From: a bacterium | GTDB lineage: Bacteria; Ratteibacteria; UBA8468; B48-G9; DTJG01 | Reading direction: 5' to 3' | Assembly: GCA_029552985.1 (NCBI GenBank) | Contig: JAKPDB010000145.1 | Coordinates: forward strand, 1-55,563 | DNA: 55,563 nt | Shown here: in pieces, positions 27,049 to 35,656 of the stretch | How positions within the stretch are numbered: the first letter of the stretch is position 1 | Layout of the letters: each line of letters starts with the position of its first letter | Notes under the pieces: model-generated | Told to the model about the DNA's origin: nothing | The model's database searches: none | Seen by the model: the letters and a program-made list of their open reading frames with translations, nothing else | Made by a program: the position numbers and the translations under genes

Positions 27049-28083
27049 ATGGAACAAATTATACAGACACTTTCCTGGAAAAACGGTTTCCTTGAAATTG
27101 TGGACCAGTCACGGCTTCCCTTAGAAGAAAGACACATTAAACTTTTTACAGTGAAACAGGTTTATTCTGCGATTAAAACTTTAAAAATCAGGGGTGCCCC
27201 TGCTATAGGACTTGCTGCTTCATTTGGTTTGTTTCTTGCAGCAAGGCAGATAAAGACAAAAAACAAAGATCAATTTTTCTCATTGATTCAAAAGAATGCG
27301 ACATATTTGAAAAGTTGCAGACCAACTGCCTATAATCTGTTTTACGGTATCGATCGATTGATTGAAGTTGTAAAACAAAATATCCATTTATCCATGGAAG
27401 AAATTATTATGACTATGGAAAAAGAATGTGTGAAGATGTTTAACGAGGACCTTCATAGCAGTGTTAAAATATCGGAATTCGGAGAAAAACTAATCAGAGA
27501 TGGTATGAAGATATTAACTCATTGCAATGCAGGAGCTCTGGCGACATCAGGCATAGGGACTGCACTTGCTCCAGTTTATCTTGCGGCAAAAAGAAATAAG
27601 ACAGTTGAAGTATTTGTGGATGAGACAAGACCTGTATTACAGGGAGCACGACTAACCATGTGGGAATTAAAAAAAGCAGGCATAAAATGCACTTTGATAT
27701 GCGACAATATGGCTGGTTTTCTTATGCAGCAGAAAAACATTGACATCGTGATTACAGGTGCTGATAGAATCGCGAGAAATGGTGATACTGCCAATAAAAT
27801 CGGTACTTATTCAGTCGCAGTTCTTGCAAGATTTCACAATATTCCATTTTATGTTGCTGCACCCATGTCAACATTTGATTTTTCTTTATCTGATGGCAGA
27901 GGCATTCCAATAGAGCAAAGGGATAAAACAGAAGTTGAGTATATTGGTGGAAAAAGAATTGCACCCGCAGACATTGATGTTTACAATCCTGCGTTTGACA
28001 TAACACCTGCTAATTTAATCACTGGATTTATTACTGAAAAAGGTATATTCAGACCAGACGAGATAGAAAATTTGACAACATAA
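27049..28083 (+). CDS. mtnA: Methylthioribose-1-phosphate isomerase
   Basis: Converts 5-methylthioribose 1-phosphate to methylthioribulose 1-phosphate in methionine salvage; related to eIF2B alpha. 344 residues. Motifs: KIRGAPAIGLAASFGL, the active-site Cys region THCNAGALATSGIGTA, VDETRPVLQGARLT, and the catalytic Asp region ITGADRIARNGDTANKIGTY. Some bacteria use MtnA-like proteins for other 5-deoxyribose-phosphate salvage, so context matters; no other mtn gene is visible. It lies 6 nt after dnaE, and its last codons contain the -35 of the 5S promoter. Confidence 0.92.
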   Translation: MEQIIQTLSWKNGFLEIVDQSRLPLEERHIKLFTVKQVYSAIKTLKIRGAPAIGLAASFGLFLAARQIKTKNKDQFFSLIQKNATYLKSCRPTAYNLFYGIDRLIEVVKQNIHLSMEEIIMTMEKECVKMFNEDLHSSVKISEFGEKLIRDGMKILTHCNAGALATSGIGTALAPVYLAAKRNKTVEVFVDETRPVLQGARLTMWELKKAGIKCTLICDNMAGFLMQQKNIDIVITGADRIARNGDTANKIGTYSVAVLARFHNIPFYVAAPMSTFDFSLSDGRGIPIEQRDKTEVEYIGGKRIAPADIDVYNPAFDITPANLITGFITEKGIFRPDEIENLTT

Positions 28084-28099
28084 AAAAAAATGCTATCAT
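28072..28099 (+). promoter_or_regulatory. Promoter of the 5S rRNA gene
   Basis: TTGACA (28072-28077, within the last codons of mtnA), 16-bp A-rich spacer, TATCAT (28094-28099). A start 6-7 nt after the -10 falls on the predicted 5' end of the 5S rRNA (28106), which supports both calls. Confidence 0.75.
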
Positions 28100-28105
28100 A
28101 TAGTT

Positions 28106-28220
28106 CCCGGCAACCATAGCCGAGGGGAAACACCCGTTCCCATCCCGAACACGGTCGTTAAGCCCTCTGGCGCCGATGGTACTGTCCGCGAGAGCGGGCG
28201 GGAGAGTAGGTGTTGCCGGG
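28106..28220 (+). rRNA. rrf: 5S ribosomal RNA
   Basis: About 115 nt. The terminal helix I pairs CCCGGCAAC (from 28106) with GTTGCCGGG (ending 28220). The conserved loop sequence CCCATCCCGAACACGG is present, as are GGCGCCGATGGTACTG and GAGAGTAGGTGTTGCC, all hallmarks of bacterial 5S rRNA. A T-run (ATTTTTATT) follows directly and may help termination. No 16S, 23S or tRNA is nearby, so this is a solitary 5S gene. Confidence 0.95.
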
Positions 28221-28224
28221 ATTT

Positions 28225-28878
28225 TTATTCTGCGAAGTGATGTTTTATAATCTTTCCCTCAACCATAAAAACTACATCTTCACTGATGTTTGTTGAGAGA
28301 TCTGCGATTCTTTCAAGATTGTGGGAAATGCGTAAAAGTTGTAAAGCCCTTTCTATTGTGGCAGGGTCTGAAATCATATATGTGATGAGCTCTCTTGTAA
28401 TTTGGTCTCTTAATCTATCAACGATTTCATCTCTTCTGCATACACTTTTAGCAAGCTCTGCATCCTGATTGATGAAAGATTTTAAACTATCTTTTAACAT
28501 TAGTGCTGCTTCTTCAGCCATTCTCGGGATATCTATGAGAGGTTTTACCTCAGGTCTTTCAATCAAAAACATAGCACTCTGGGAGATATTTACTGCGTGG
28601 TCTGCTATTCTTTCAAGGTCATTGTTGATTTTGAGAATCATCAGGGTGATTCTCAAATGTGATGCTTTTGGAGAAAATTGAGCGATAGTTTCAATACACA
28701 TCTCTTCGATCTCAATTTCAAATCTGTTTGCGATGGTTTCGTCAGTTTCAGTCACTTTTTTAAGAATGGACGCATTCTTTTTTAACAGTCCTTCGATACT
28801 TTCTGCAATCATATTTTCAACCAGTAATGAAAATTCAATCAGTTTCTGTTTGGCTTCATTGATTGTATTTTCAATCAT
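28225..28878 (-). CDS. phoU: Phosphate transport system regulator PhoU
   Basis: Helical protein that links the Pst transporter to the PhoR kinase and shuts the Pho response off in high phosphate. 217 residues with two PhoU repeats, each a three-helix bundle; the metal-binding acidic motifs look like NNDLERIADHAVNIS and SHNLERIADLSTNISEDV. Last gene of pstCAB-phoU; a GAGGAGG ribosome site sits 10 nt after pstB. Its stop lies only a few bases from the end of the convergent 5S gene. Confidence 0.95.
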   Translation of the reverse strand: MIENTINEAKQKLIEFSLLVENMIAESIEGLLKKNASILKKVTETDETIANRFEIEIEEMCIETIAQFSPKASHLRITLMILKINNDLERIADHAVNISQSAMFLIERPEVKPLIDIPRMAEEAALMLKDSLKSFINQDAELAKSVCRRDEIVDRLRDQITRELITYMISDPATIERALQLLRISHNLERIADLSTNISEDVVFMVEGKIIKHHFAE

Positions 28879-28888
28879 GCGTACCTCC

Positions 28889-29647
28889 TCAACTAAATTT
28901 TCCTGTTAGATATTCTTCTGTTTTTTTATGTTCAGGCGCAGTGAAAATCTTTTTGGTTGCACCATATTCAATCAGTTCTCCAAGGTATAAAAACGCAACA
29001 TAATCAGAAATTCTTGCGGCCTGAGCTGTATTGTGAGTCACAATGATGATCGTTGTTGTTTGTTTCAATTCTTCCAGAAGTTTTTCAATCATAAGTGTGG
29101 ATTTTGGATCAAGGGATGATGTGGGTTCGTCAAGAAGTATGACGTCGGGATTCATTGCCAGTGCCCTTGCAATACACAATCTTTGCTGCTGTCCACCAGA
29201 AAGAAAGGTTCCACGCCTGTGAAGAGAATCTTTTACTTCTTCCCAGAGTCCAACTTTTTTTAAAGAATTTATCACAATTTTGTCTTTTTCTTGTTTTTGT
29301 AGTTTTATTCCATTGAGGATAAATCCAGAGATAACATTGTCATATATGCTCATCGTAGGAAATGGATTTGGTCTTTGAAATACCATTCCAATTTTTCTTC
29401 TCACAAGAATCGGATTCATTGAATAGATGTCCTCGCCATGCAACAAGATTTTGCCTGAATATGTTGCTCCAGGGGAAAATTCATGCATTCTGTTGATACA
29501 CCTGATCATTGTTGTTTTTCCGCAACCAGATGGTCCCATGATTGCAGTGATTTTGTTTTGATAGACTGTAAAATTGATATCCTTCAAAATATTGCACCTG
29601 CCAAAGCCTGCATAGAAATTTTGAACAATTAAAAGCTCGTTTTCCAT
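28889..29647 (-). CDS. pstB: Phosphate ABC transporter ATP-binding protein PstB
   Basis: ATPase of the high-affinity phosphate importer. About 252 residues from the ATG at 29647, which gives the family-like start MENELLIVQNFYAGFG; a longer in-frame extension lies inside pstA and is unlikely to be translated. Walker A GPSGCGKTTMIRCINRM, the PstB-specific FQRPNPFPTMSIYDNV, signature LSGGQQQRLCIARAL, Walker B VILLDEPTSSLDP and the switch His in IIVTHN. Overlaps the 3' end of pstA by 19 nt. Confidence 0.97.
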   Translation of the reverse strand: MENELLIVQNFYAGFGRCNILKDINFTVYQNKITAIMGPSGCGKTTMIRCINRMHEFSPGATYSGKILLHGEDIYSMNPILVRRKIGMVFQRPNPFPTMSIYDNVISGFILNGIKLQKQEKDKIVINSLKKVGLWEEVKDSLHRRGTFLSGGQQQRLCIARALAMNPDVILLDEPTSSLDPKSTLMIEKLLEELKQTTTIIIVTHNTAQAARISDYVAFLYLGELIEYGATKKIFTAPEHKKTEEYLTGKFS

Positions 29648-30474
29648 TTTTTTGAAATGATCCTTGCAATAAGGGTGAAAGTAAAAACAATGATTAACAA
29701 TACAAGTGCTGCTGCCCAGGCAATTGTATGCCATTGCTCATACGGACTGGTTGAGTAATTAAAAACAACCAATGGCAATGTGTTTACAGGTTTTGTGATA
29801 TTGAAATTCATAAACGGATTGCCGAATGCAGTGAATAGTAGCGGTGCTGTTTCACCTGCTATTCTTGCTATGGCAATAAGAATTCCTGTGATGATTCCAC
29901 TGAGTCCCGCTGGTATAATCACTTTCAGAATTGTTCTATAATATGGCACACCAAGAGCAAATGATGCTTCCCTCAGGGTTAAAGGTAGCATATTCAATGT
30001 TTCTTCTGTGGATTTGATTATAACAGGTAACATGATCATTGCAAGGGCGCAGCCACCGGATAAGGCCGAAAAGGACTTCATTGGTTTTACGATCCACAGG
30101 TAAGCGATGATGCCAATTACTATGGAAGGGATGCTGGCAAGAACATCAATACTCACCCGCAGCACTTCAGAAAAAACGCTTTTTCTGTTTTCTGAAAGGT
30201 AAACGCCCGTCAGTAACGACACAGGTGTTGCAATAATAAAGGCGATGAGCACAACGATGAATGTTCCAATGATTGCGTTTGAAATACCCCCACCATGTTC
30301 TCCCACAGGTTTTGGAAGACGAATAAAGAATTCAACATTGATTGCAGAAAGCCCATTTTTTATCACAAACGTAAGGATTCCTAATAAAGGTAAACAGGCA
30401 GTAAATGCAAGAACAACAACTATTATCGTAAACAATCGGTCTTTGAAAATTCTTTTATTTATTGTTTCCATCAT
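29629..30474 (-). CDS. pstA: Phosphate ABC transporter permease PstA
   Basis: Inner-membrane permease of the phosphate importer, 281 residues with six predicted hydrophobic segments starting at about residues 14-36. The binding-protein-dependent transport EAA-type loop is TLREASFALGVPYYRTILKVIIPAGLSGIITG. It begins on an ATGA overlap with pstC and ends inside pstB, so the three are translated together. Confidence 0.95.
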   Translation of the reverse strand: MMETINKRIFKDRLFTIIVVVLAFTACLPLLGILTFVIKNGLSAINVEFFIRLPKPVGEHGGGISNAIIGTFIVVLIAFIIATPVSLLTGVYLSENRKSVFSEVLRVSIDVLASIPSIVIGIIAYLWIVKPMKSFSALSGGCALAMIMLPVIIKSTEETLNMLPLTLREASFALGVPYYRTILKVIIPAGLSGIITGILIAIARIAGETAPLLFTAFGNPFMNFNITKPVNTLPLVVFNYSTSPYEQWHTIAWAAALVLLIIVFTFTLIARIISKKWKTSF

Positions 30475-31448
30475 GATATATGAACAGCAAATTTTCTGAT
30501 AATGATTTTTCCCGCAATACTGATAATGGTTGTGACGATAAACAGCACAACTCCAATTTCAATAAGACTTGAAAGATGCAAATTGCTTACTGCCTCAGTA
30601 AATTCGTTTGCTATGATTGATGCCATTGTATTTGCAGGAGCAAAAATTGTTTTTGGCATCATATTTGAATTCCCTATTACCATAGTGACAGCCATTGTTT
30701 CACCTATAGCTCTTCCCAGTGCCAGCAATATCCCGGCTATTAAACCGCTTTTCGCATAGGGAAATATTACATGCCTAACCACTTCATATCTCGTGCTGCC
30801 AAGGGCATACGCTGCTTGTTTGATTTCTGATGGTATCATTTCAATAATTTCTCTTCCAAGAGAAGCAGCAAAAGGTATAATCATTACTGATAGAACAATT
30901 GAAGCAGTGAGTATGCCAACTCCGTATGGGGCAATGTTGAACCTTATCTGGATATACCTGACAGCAGGCACAATAACAAATATTCCAAAAAATCCATAGA
31001 CAACAGATGGTACACCTGCAAGCAAATCTATACTATTTTTTAACAACCCAGAATAAGCACCACTTTTTGAAAACTCTCCCAAATATATCGAAATTGCGAT
31101 AGAAAAGGGAATGGTTATGATAATTGCTATAAATGAAGTCAAAAGGGTTCCAGCGACAAAAGGTAATGCACCAAACTGTTCAAACACAGGGTCCCACACT
31201 GTGCCTGTGAAGAATTTCAAACCAAATGCTTTTATTGAAGGCATTGAATTTATAATTAACGAGCAAAAGATAGATAAGATCAGTAAAAAAAGCATTATAC
31301 CAGAGAATAAAAGTATTGTTCTGAATACAAAGTCAGCTGGTGAGTGCTGTGTTCTGAAAAATGCCCTGATCCTAAAGAAAATCTCGGAGTCAGGGTTAAG
31401 ATGGCATATTTCCTGGTTATGATTTTGTTTTTTTTCTTCGTTTTTCAT
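30471..31448 (-). CDS. pstC: Phosphate ABC transporter permease PstC
   Basis: Partner permease of PstA, 325 residues. A ~35-residue cytoplasmic N-terminus precedes six hydrophobic segments. The EAA loop reads EIKQAAYALGSTRYEVVRHVIFPYAKSGLIAGILLALGRAIGETMA. It follows pstS by 46 nt but has its own sigma-70-type promoter overlapping that gap, with the -10 only 8 nt from the ATG and no Shine-Dalgarno. Confidence 0.95.
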   Translation of the reverse strand: MKNEEKKQNHNQEICHLNPDSEIFFRIRAFFRTQHSPADFVFRTILLFSGIMLFLLILSIFCSLIINSMPSIKAFGLKFFTGTVWDPVFEQFGALPFVAGTLLTSFIAIIITIPFSIAISIYLGEFSKSGAYSGLLKNSIDLLAGVPSVVYGFFGIFVIVPAVRYIQIRFNIAPYGVGILTASIVLSVMIIPFAASLGREIIEMIPSEIKQAAYALGSTRYEVVRHVIFPYAKSGLIAGILLALGRAIGETMAVTMVIGNSNMMPKTIFAPANTMASIIANEFTEAVSNLHLSSLIEIGVVLFIVTTIISIAGKIIIRKFAVHIS

Positions 31449-31456
31449 TGAGTTTA

Positions 31457-31485
31457 ATTATAAATTATCGCATTGGATTTTACAA
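31457..31485 (-). promoter_or_regulatory. Promoter of pstC-pstA-pstB-phoU
   Basis: TTGTAA (31485-31480), 17-bp spacer, TATAAT (31462-31457), then 8 nt to the pstC ATG at 31448. Suggests that the permease/ATPase genes can be transcribed apart from pstS, with a nearly leaderless mRNA. Confidence 0.6.
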
Positions 31486-31494
31486 AAAATTTTT

Positions 31495-32541
31495 CTACTC
31501 TATGATTTTTTTGCCGTTGTAAGTGATAGATTTTATAAGGTTTTCCGCTTTCACGACCGCCTGTTTTGGAAGTGGCGCATAATGAAGTTCTGTTGCATAC
31601 TTCTGTCCCTGATGGATCATCCACCACAAAAGATTGACAAGGTTTTTTGCTTTGTTGTAAGACCTGTTTTCATAGTTTTGTTCTTTATAGACTAGTATCC
31701 AGGTAAATCCACTGATTGGATAACCATTTTTAGCATCAGTGTTTGTGATGGATACTCGCATGTCATCAGGAAGTTTGATGTCTCCGGCTATGCTTGTGCT
31801 TGAAAGAGAAGGTTTTACAAACATTCCGCTTTTATTCTGGACTGTGGCAACCGGGATTTTGTTCGAGAGGGCATAAATCAGTTCCACATATCCAATAGAG
31901 TATGGAATCTGTTTGATGAGCCCTGCAACTCCAGGATTTCCTTTGCCGCCAAGACCACTGGGCCAATTTACTGATGTACCTGTTCCAACTTTTGTTTTCC
32001 ATTCATCGCTGATTTTGCTCATGTAGTCAGTAAAAATAAAGGTTGTTCCACTTCCATCTGACCTGTGAACAGTAATCAAATTTGCGTCAGGAAGTTTTAC
32101 TTTTGGATTTGCCTTCTGCAACTCCGGGTCATTCCACTTTTTAATTTTTCCAAGAAACATATCAGAAATGATTTCTGGAGTGAGGTTCAATTCAGAAATT
32201 CCTGGCAGATTGTATGCAAGAACCACAGCACCCATGCAAATGGGTATATGAACTACGTTAGCAGGCATTTCTTTCAATTGTTGTTCTGAAAGAAATGCAT
32301 CTGACCCACCAAAATCAACTGTTTTTTCTTTTAACTGCCGGATTCCACCACCAGAGCCAATGGCTGAATAATTGATTTTTATTCCCTGTTCCTTGTTGTA
32401 GACGTCAAACATTTTTGAATAAAGAGGATAGGGGAATGTTGCACCTGCGCCAATGAGTTCATTATCTGCTGCTTTGATTGATGCGCTGAAAATCAGCATC
32501 AGTCCGGCAAGGCCTACTACTAATTTTTTGATTTTTTTCAT
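31495..32541 (-). CDS. pstS: Periplasmic phosphate-binding protein PstS
   Basis: Captures phosphate in the periplasm for PstCAB. About 348 residues. An N-terminal signal peptide (KKLVVGLAGLMLIFSASIKA) precedes the mature start ADNELIGAGATFPYPLY, which is the classic PstS opening. Phosphate-contact motifs: GSGGGIRQL, VDFGGSDAFLS and RSDGSGTTFIFTDY. I use the ATG at 32541, which lies 6 nt after AAGGAG; an ATG at 32547 abuts that site. It follows the porin gene by about 25 nt and probably shares its Pho-box promoter. Confidence 0.96.
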   Translation of the reverse strand: MKKIKKLVVGLAGLMLIFSASIKAADNELIGAGATFPYPLYSKMFDVYNKEQGIKINYSAIGSGGGIRQLKEKTVDFGGSDAFLSEQQLKEMPANVVHIPICMGAVVLAYNLPGISELNLTPEIISDMFLGKIKKWNDPELQKANPKVKLPDANLITVHRSDGSGTTFIFTDYMSKISDEWKTKVGTGTSVNWPSGLGGKGNPGVAGLIKQIPYSIGYVELIYALSNKIPVATVQNKSGMFVKPSLSSTSIAGDIKLPDDMRVSITNTDAKNGYPISGFTWILVYKEQNYENRSYNKAKNLVNLLWWMIHQGQKYATELHYAPLPKQAVVKAENLIKSITYNGKKIIE

Positions 32542-32566
32542 TTCCATCTCCTTGTTGGTATAATCG

Positions 32567-33823
32567 TTAAAACTTTATCTGCAATTGTGTGAACCACTCA
32601 TTTTTGTTTGAAGCAATGGATCCACCCTGGTCATCGTTTCTCCATCTATAGTTTGTGCTGATTTTTGTAAGTTTGTTGAGATAAAGATTGAAGCCAGCAG
32701 TAAAAATTGTCTGTGTGTTTTTTGAAACCTTTGTGTTGGGGTCATACACTTCGTATTTTACCACCGGTTCTATGCTTTTGTTATGTTCAAGCGGAATATT
32801 ATAAGCGCATTGAACAAACCAGCCATTTTTTTTGGTTGTTGATGATACGGCTTTTTCTTCCTGGTCAATATATTCTGTGAGCAGTTTAAAATTTTTGTAG
32901 TCATACTTTAACATGAAGTCATTTCTTGTTCTATCTTTTTGGTTTGCTCCTGTATCTTGTTTTCCTGTTTGATAACCATATCCAAACTTCAATCCAGAAG
33001 CAGGTCTTTCACTTCCTGCCCAGGGAGCAAACACAATTCTACCTGTCACATCCTTATCATCGTTGTCTTCTGATTTGTTTCCACCAGTGCCATTTGTCAA
33101 AGACACGCCGTAGTAGATTTTTCCGTTGGCGAAATTTCCGTCAAACATAATTCCTTTGTCATATTCTGTTGCCATACTGTTTACTGGCAGAGACCTTTCT
33201 ATTGTGTCGATGGCAGAAGAAGAAATGTTGTATTCTTCAGAGAATGGAAGTTTGAATTGTCCAAGTGTAATATTGAATTGCGGAAAATATGCCAGTTTGA
33301 TCCATGCATCTGTGAGCAAATCATTATCCTTTCCTTTTGTAGCGTCAAATTCAATCTTGAAAGTCACATTGTCAATCACTTTACCGGAAAGACCAATTCT
33401 TGCTCTCTTGATTGAGAATTCATCCCTTTTGCCAGAATAGTCATACACGTCGTACCTTCCCTGAAGATAACCGCCGATTTTTATATTGTCAGCAGCAGAT
33501 GTCTTGATTGAATTTTTTGCAGAGTCCTCCTTTTGTTTTTTTGTGATGTTTTCAACTGCTGCAAGCATTTCCTTGCTTTCTTCAGCAGTGATGACACCTT
33601 TTTGAACAAGCAGATTCAACAGTATGTACATTTCTTCTTTGCTCGCATGCGCTTTATTAACAGGTATCAGTGTCAGTGTAAACATCACCAAACTGCAAAA
33701 CATTATCCTTATCCTGTTGATAAAAGCTCTGCGTTTTCTTAATTCTTTTTCCTCCATGCTTTTTCTCCCTGTTATAAGATTTTCAACTTCTTTTTTTCTT
33801 TCTGCTTTACATCCTTCATCCAT
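32567..33823 (-). CDS. Phosphate-selective porin O/P-type outer-membrane protein
   Basis: Predicted outer-membrane beta-barrel channel for phosphate. 418 residues from the ATG at 33823. After the signal peptide (hydrophobic core FCSLVMFTLTLIPVNKAHA) comes a short helical/coiled segment (residues ~65-100), then a barrel: IGGYLQGRYDVYDYSGKR, FSIKRARIGLSGKV and the KIEFDAT strand are typical of the OprP/OprO family, and the protein ends in aromatic QLQIKF. Two candidate starts each have a Shine-Dalgarno: 33823 (GGGAGG) and 33757 (AGGGAG at 7 nt). The latter gives a more normal signal peptide. Its pairing with pstS supports phosphate as substrate. Confidence 0.87.
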   Translation of the reverse strand: MDEGCKAERKKEVENLITGRKSMEEKELRKRRAFINRIRIMFCSLVMFTLTLIPVNKAHASKEEMYILLNLLVQKGVITAEESKEMLAAVENITKKQKEDSAKNSIKTSAADNIKIGGYLQGRYDVYDYSGKRDEFSIKRARIGLSGKVIDNVTFKIEFDATKGKDNDLLTDAWIKLAYFPQFNITLGQFKLPFSEEYNISSSAIDTIERSLPVNSMATEYDKGIMFDGNFANGKIYYGVSLTNGTGGNKSEDNDDKDVTGRIVFAPWAGSERPASGLKFGYGYQTGKQDTGANQKDRTRNDFMLKYDYKNFKLLTEYIDQEEKAVSSTTKKNGWFVQCAYNIPLEHNKSIEPVVKYEVYDPNTKVSKNTQTIFTAGFNLYLNKLTKISTNYRWRNDDQGGSIASNKNEWFTQLQIKF

Positions 33824-33856
33824 ATTTCCTCCCTGTGCGAAAAAATTTTTTTCATC

Positions 33857-33913
33857 AATATAGTACAGGGGATTTTTAAACAGAAAATAAAGGAATTGTT
33901 AAGATTGTGTTAA
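33857..33913 (-). promoter_or_regulatory. Pho-box-like array and -10 of the porin-pstS operon
   Basis: Reading the minus strand from 33913 there are four consecutive 11-bp units: TTAACACAATC, TTAACAATTCC, TTTATTTTCTG and TTTAAAAATCC (to 33870). A -10-like TATATT follows at 33862-33857. There is no good -35. PhoB/PhoP-type regulators bind tandem 11-bp repeats in place of a -35, and PhoB-PhoR are encoded directly upstream. The first two units match exactly over TTAACA. Confidence 0.65.
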
Positions 33914-33943
33914 TTTTTTTTCTGATGATGGAAAATAAAATAG

Positions 33944-35656
33944 TCAGGCAGGAAGTTGAATAATAAAACTGGTTCCTTTGCCGGGCGTGCTTTTTACATC
34001 AATGGTTCCATTGTGCAACAGTACAATGTGTTTTACGATGGAAAGACCAAGGCCGGTGCCACCTGTCTTTCTGCTTCTTGCCTTGTCAACGACATAGAAC
34101 CTTTCAAAAATCTTAGGGATATGCTGGGGTGGAATGCCAATACCTGTATCTGAAATTTCTATAATCACAGCGCCCTTTTGATGGTTAATGGAAATAGTGA
34201 TTTTCCCTTTTTCTGTAAATCTTATGGCATTGTCAATAAGATTTATAAACATCTGTTCAAGCCTGAATTCATCTCCGTAAATTTCAGGAACATTGTTATG
34301 TAACATTTCTATTGTTATGTCTTTTTCCAATGCCTTTTTTGAAAAAAGCGATATGGCGTTATTTGTAATATCAACAATGTTGACCTTATTAAATTCAACA
34401 ACAGGTTTTTCATTTTCGAGTTGAGCCAGTGTAATGAGGTCCTCAACAATTTTTTCAAGCCTTTCCGAATGATATTTGATTATATTAAGAAATTTTTTAT
34501 TTTCTGGATTTTCTATGTCTTCTTCAATTGTTTCAATATAACCTTTGATTGCAGTGACAGGAGTTTTTAATTCATGGGAGACAGCAGTGACAAAGTCCTT
34601 TTTTCTTTCCTGAATATCTTTTATCATTGAGATATCAATGAGAACGATCAAAACCTGTTCATTTTCTTCTATCGGCGTGGATTTGCATAAAAAGGTTTTG
34701 TCTTTGATTTTTAATTCTCTTTCAATCGTTTGTTTCATTTCACCAGTTTGTCTTATTATCGTAAGAAGGTCAAAGTTTTTAATTTTCTCCCACCAGGGTC
34801 CTTTTGCTTCTGAAATGTCAAAGATTTCATTAAAGTATGAATTTGATAAAACTATGTCTCCATTTAAATCTATGATGCCGATAGGGAAATTAACCAGTGC
34901 TGTAAATTTATCCAATTCTTCAGCAATCATCTTTTCTTTCTTTGTAAAATCTGCTATTTCATTGACGAACGCAGTAAGATTTTGCATGATTTTACCGATT
35001 TCATCGCTTCTATTGTCAATAATTATATCAGAATTTTTTTTGGATTTTATTTCTTCAGTAAGAGCAAGAATTTCATAAACTGGTTTGGTCGCAAATTTTG
35101 CAAGTAAAAACGAAAAAACAATTCCAGAAAATAGAGATATCAATACTATGCTTACGATTCTGGATTTCTGATTTATCAATGTGATTTTCGCTTTATCCAC
35201 TGGAATACTTGCCCTGACAACAATGTTGTATTTATTGATGTTTTTTGCGCAGTATATCATGTATGTGTCAATTGTGGGACTCCACCTGATGGCATTGCCA
35301 TACCCACTCACAATTGCCTGTTTGAATTCAGGCCTATCTGAATGATTTTCCATTTCTTCAGGATTTCTTCTGGAATCAGCAAGAACATTCCCATTGTAAC
35401 TGATGATGGTGATTCTTATCTTAGTTTTTTCATCAATGCGAGATATAAGATTGTTGATATCGTTAAGACCTTTTGCAATTTCTGGTGTCTGAATTGCTGA
35501 TTCAATGATGCTTACTACATTGCCAAGCTCATTATTGATATTTTCAATGTATTGTGTTTTCAGTAAATGGACAAAGAAGAACAAAACAACCAATGCGATA
35601 CCGAAAATAAACAAAAACGCTCTCACAAATGTTTTAAAAAATAATTTCATTGTCAT
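33944..35656 (-). CDS. phoR: Phosphate regulon sensor histidine kinase PhoR
   Basis: Membrane sensor kinase partner of PhoB. 570 residues: TM1 (about 8-30), a periplasmic sensor region (about 31-165), TM2 (about 170-190), HAMP, then a PAS domain around 245-345. HisKA has the phospho-His near residue 361 in FVTAVSHELKTPVTAIKGY. HATPase_c carries the N box MFINLIDNAIRFTEKG, G1 ISDTGIGI, the F box KIFERFYVVDKARS and G2 GGTGLGLSIVKHI. Starts on an ATGA overlap with phoB. Unlike E. coli PhoR it has a sizeable periplasmic domain, resembling Gram-positive PhoR. Confidence 0.92.
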   Translation of the reverse strand: MTMKLFFKTFVRAFLFIFGIALVVLFFFVHLLKTQYIENINNELGNVVSIIESAIQTPEIAKGLNDINNLISRIDEKTKIRITIISYNGNVLADSRRNPEEMENHSDRPEFKQAIVSGYGNAIRWSPTIDTYMIYCAKNINKYNIVVRASIPVDKAKITLINQKSRIVSIVLISLFSGIVFSFLLAKFATKPVYEILALTEEIKSKKNSDIIIDNRSDEIGKIMQNLTAFVNEIADFTKKEKMIAEELDKFTALVNFPIGIIDLNGDIVLSNSYFNEIFDISEAKGPWWEKIKNFDLLTIIRQTGEMKQTIERELKIKDKTFLCKSTPIEENEQVLIVLIDISMIKDIQERKKDFVTAVSHELKTPVTAIKGYIETIEEDIENPENKKFLNIIKYHSERLEKIVEDLITLAQLENEKPVVEFNKVNIVDITNNAISLFSKKALEKDITIEMLHNNVPEIYGDEFRLEQMFINLIDNAIRFTEKGKITISINHQKGAVIIEISDTGIGIPPQHIPKIFERFYVVDKARSRKTGGTGLGLSIVKHIVLLHNGTIDVKSTPGKGTSFIIQLPA

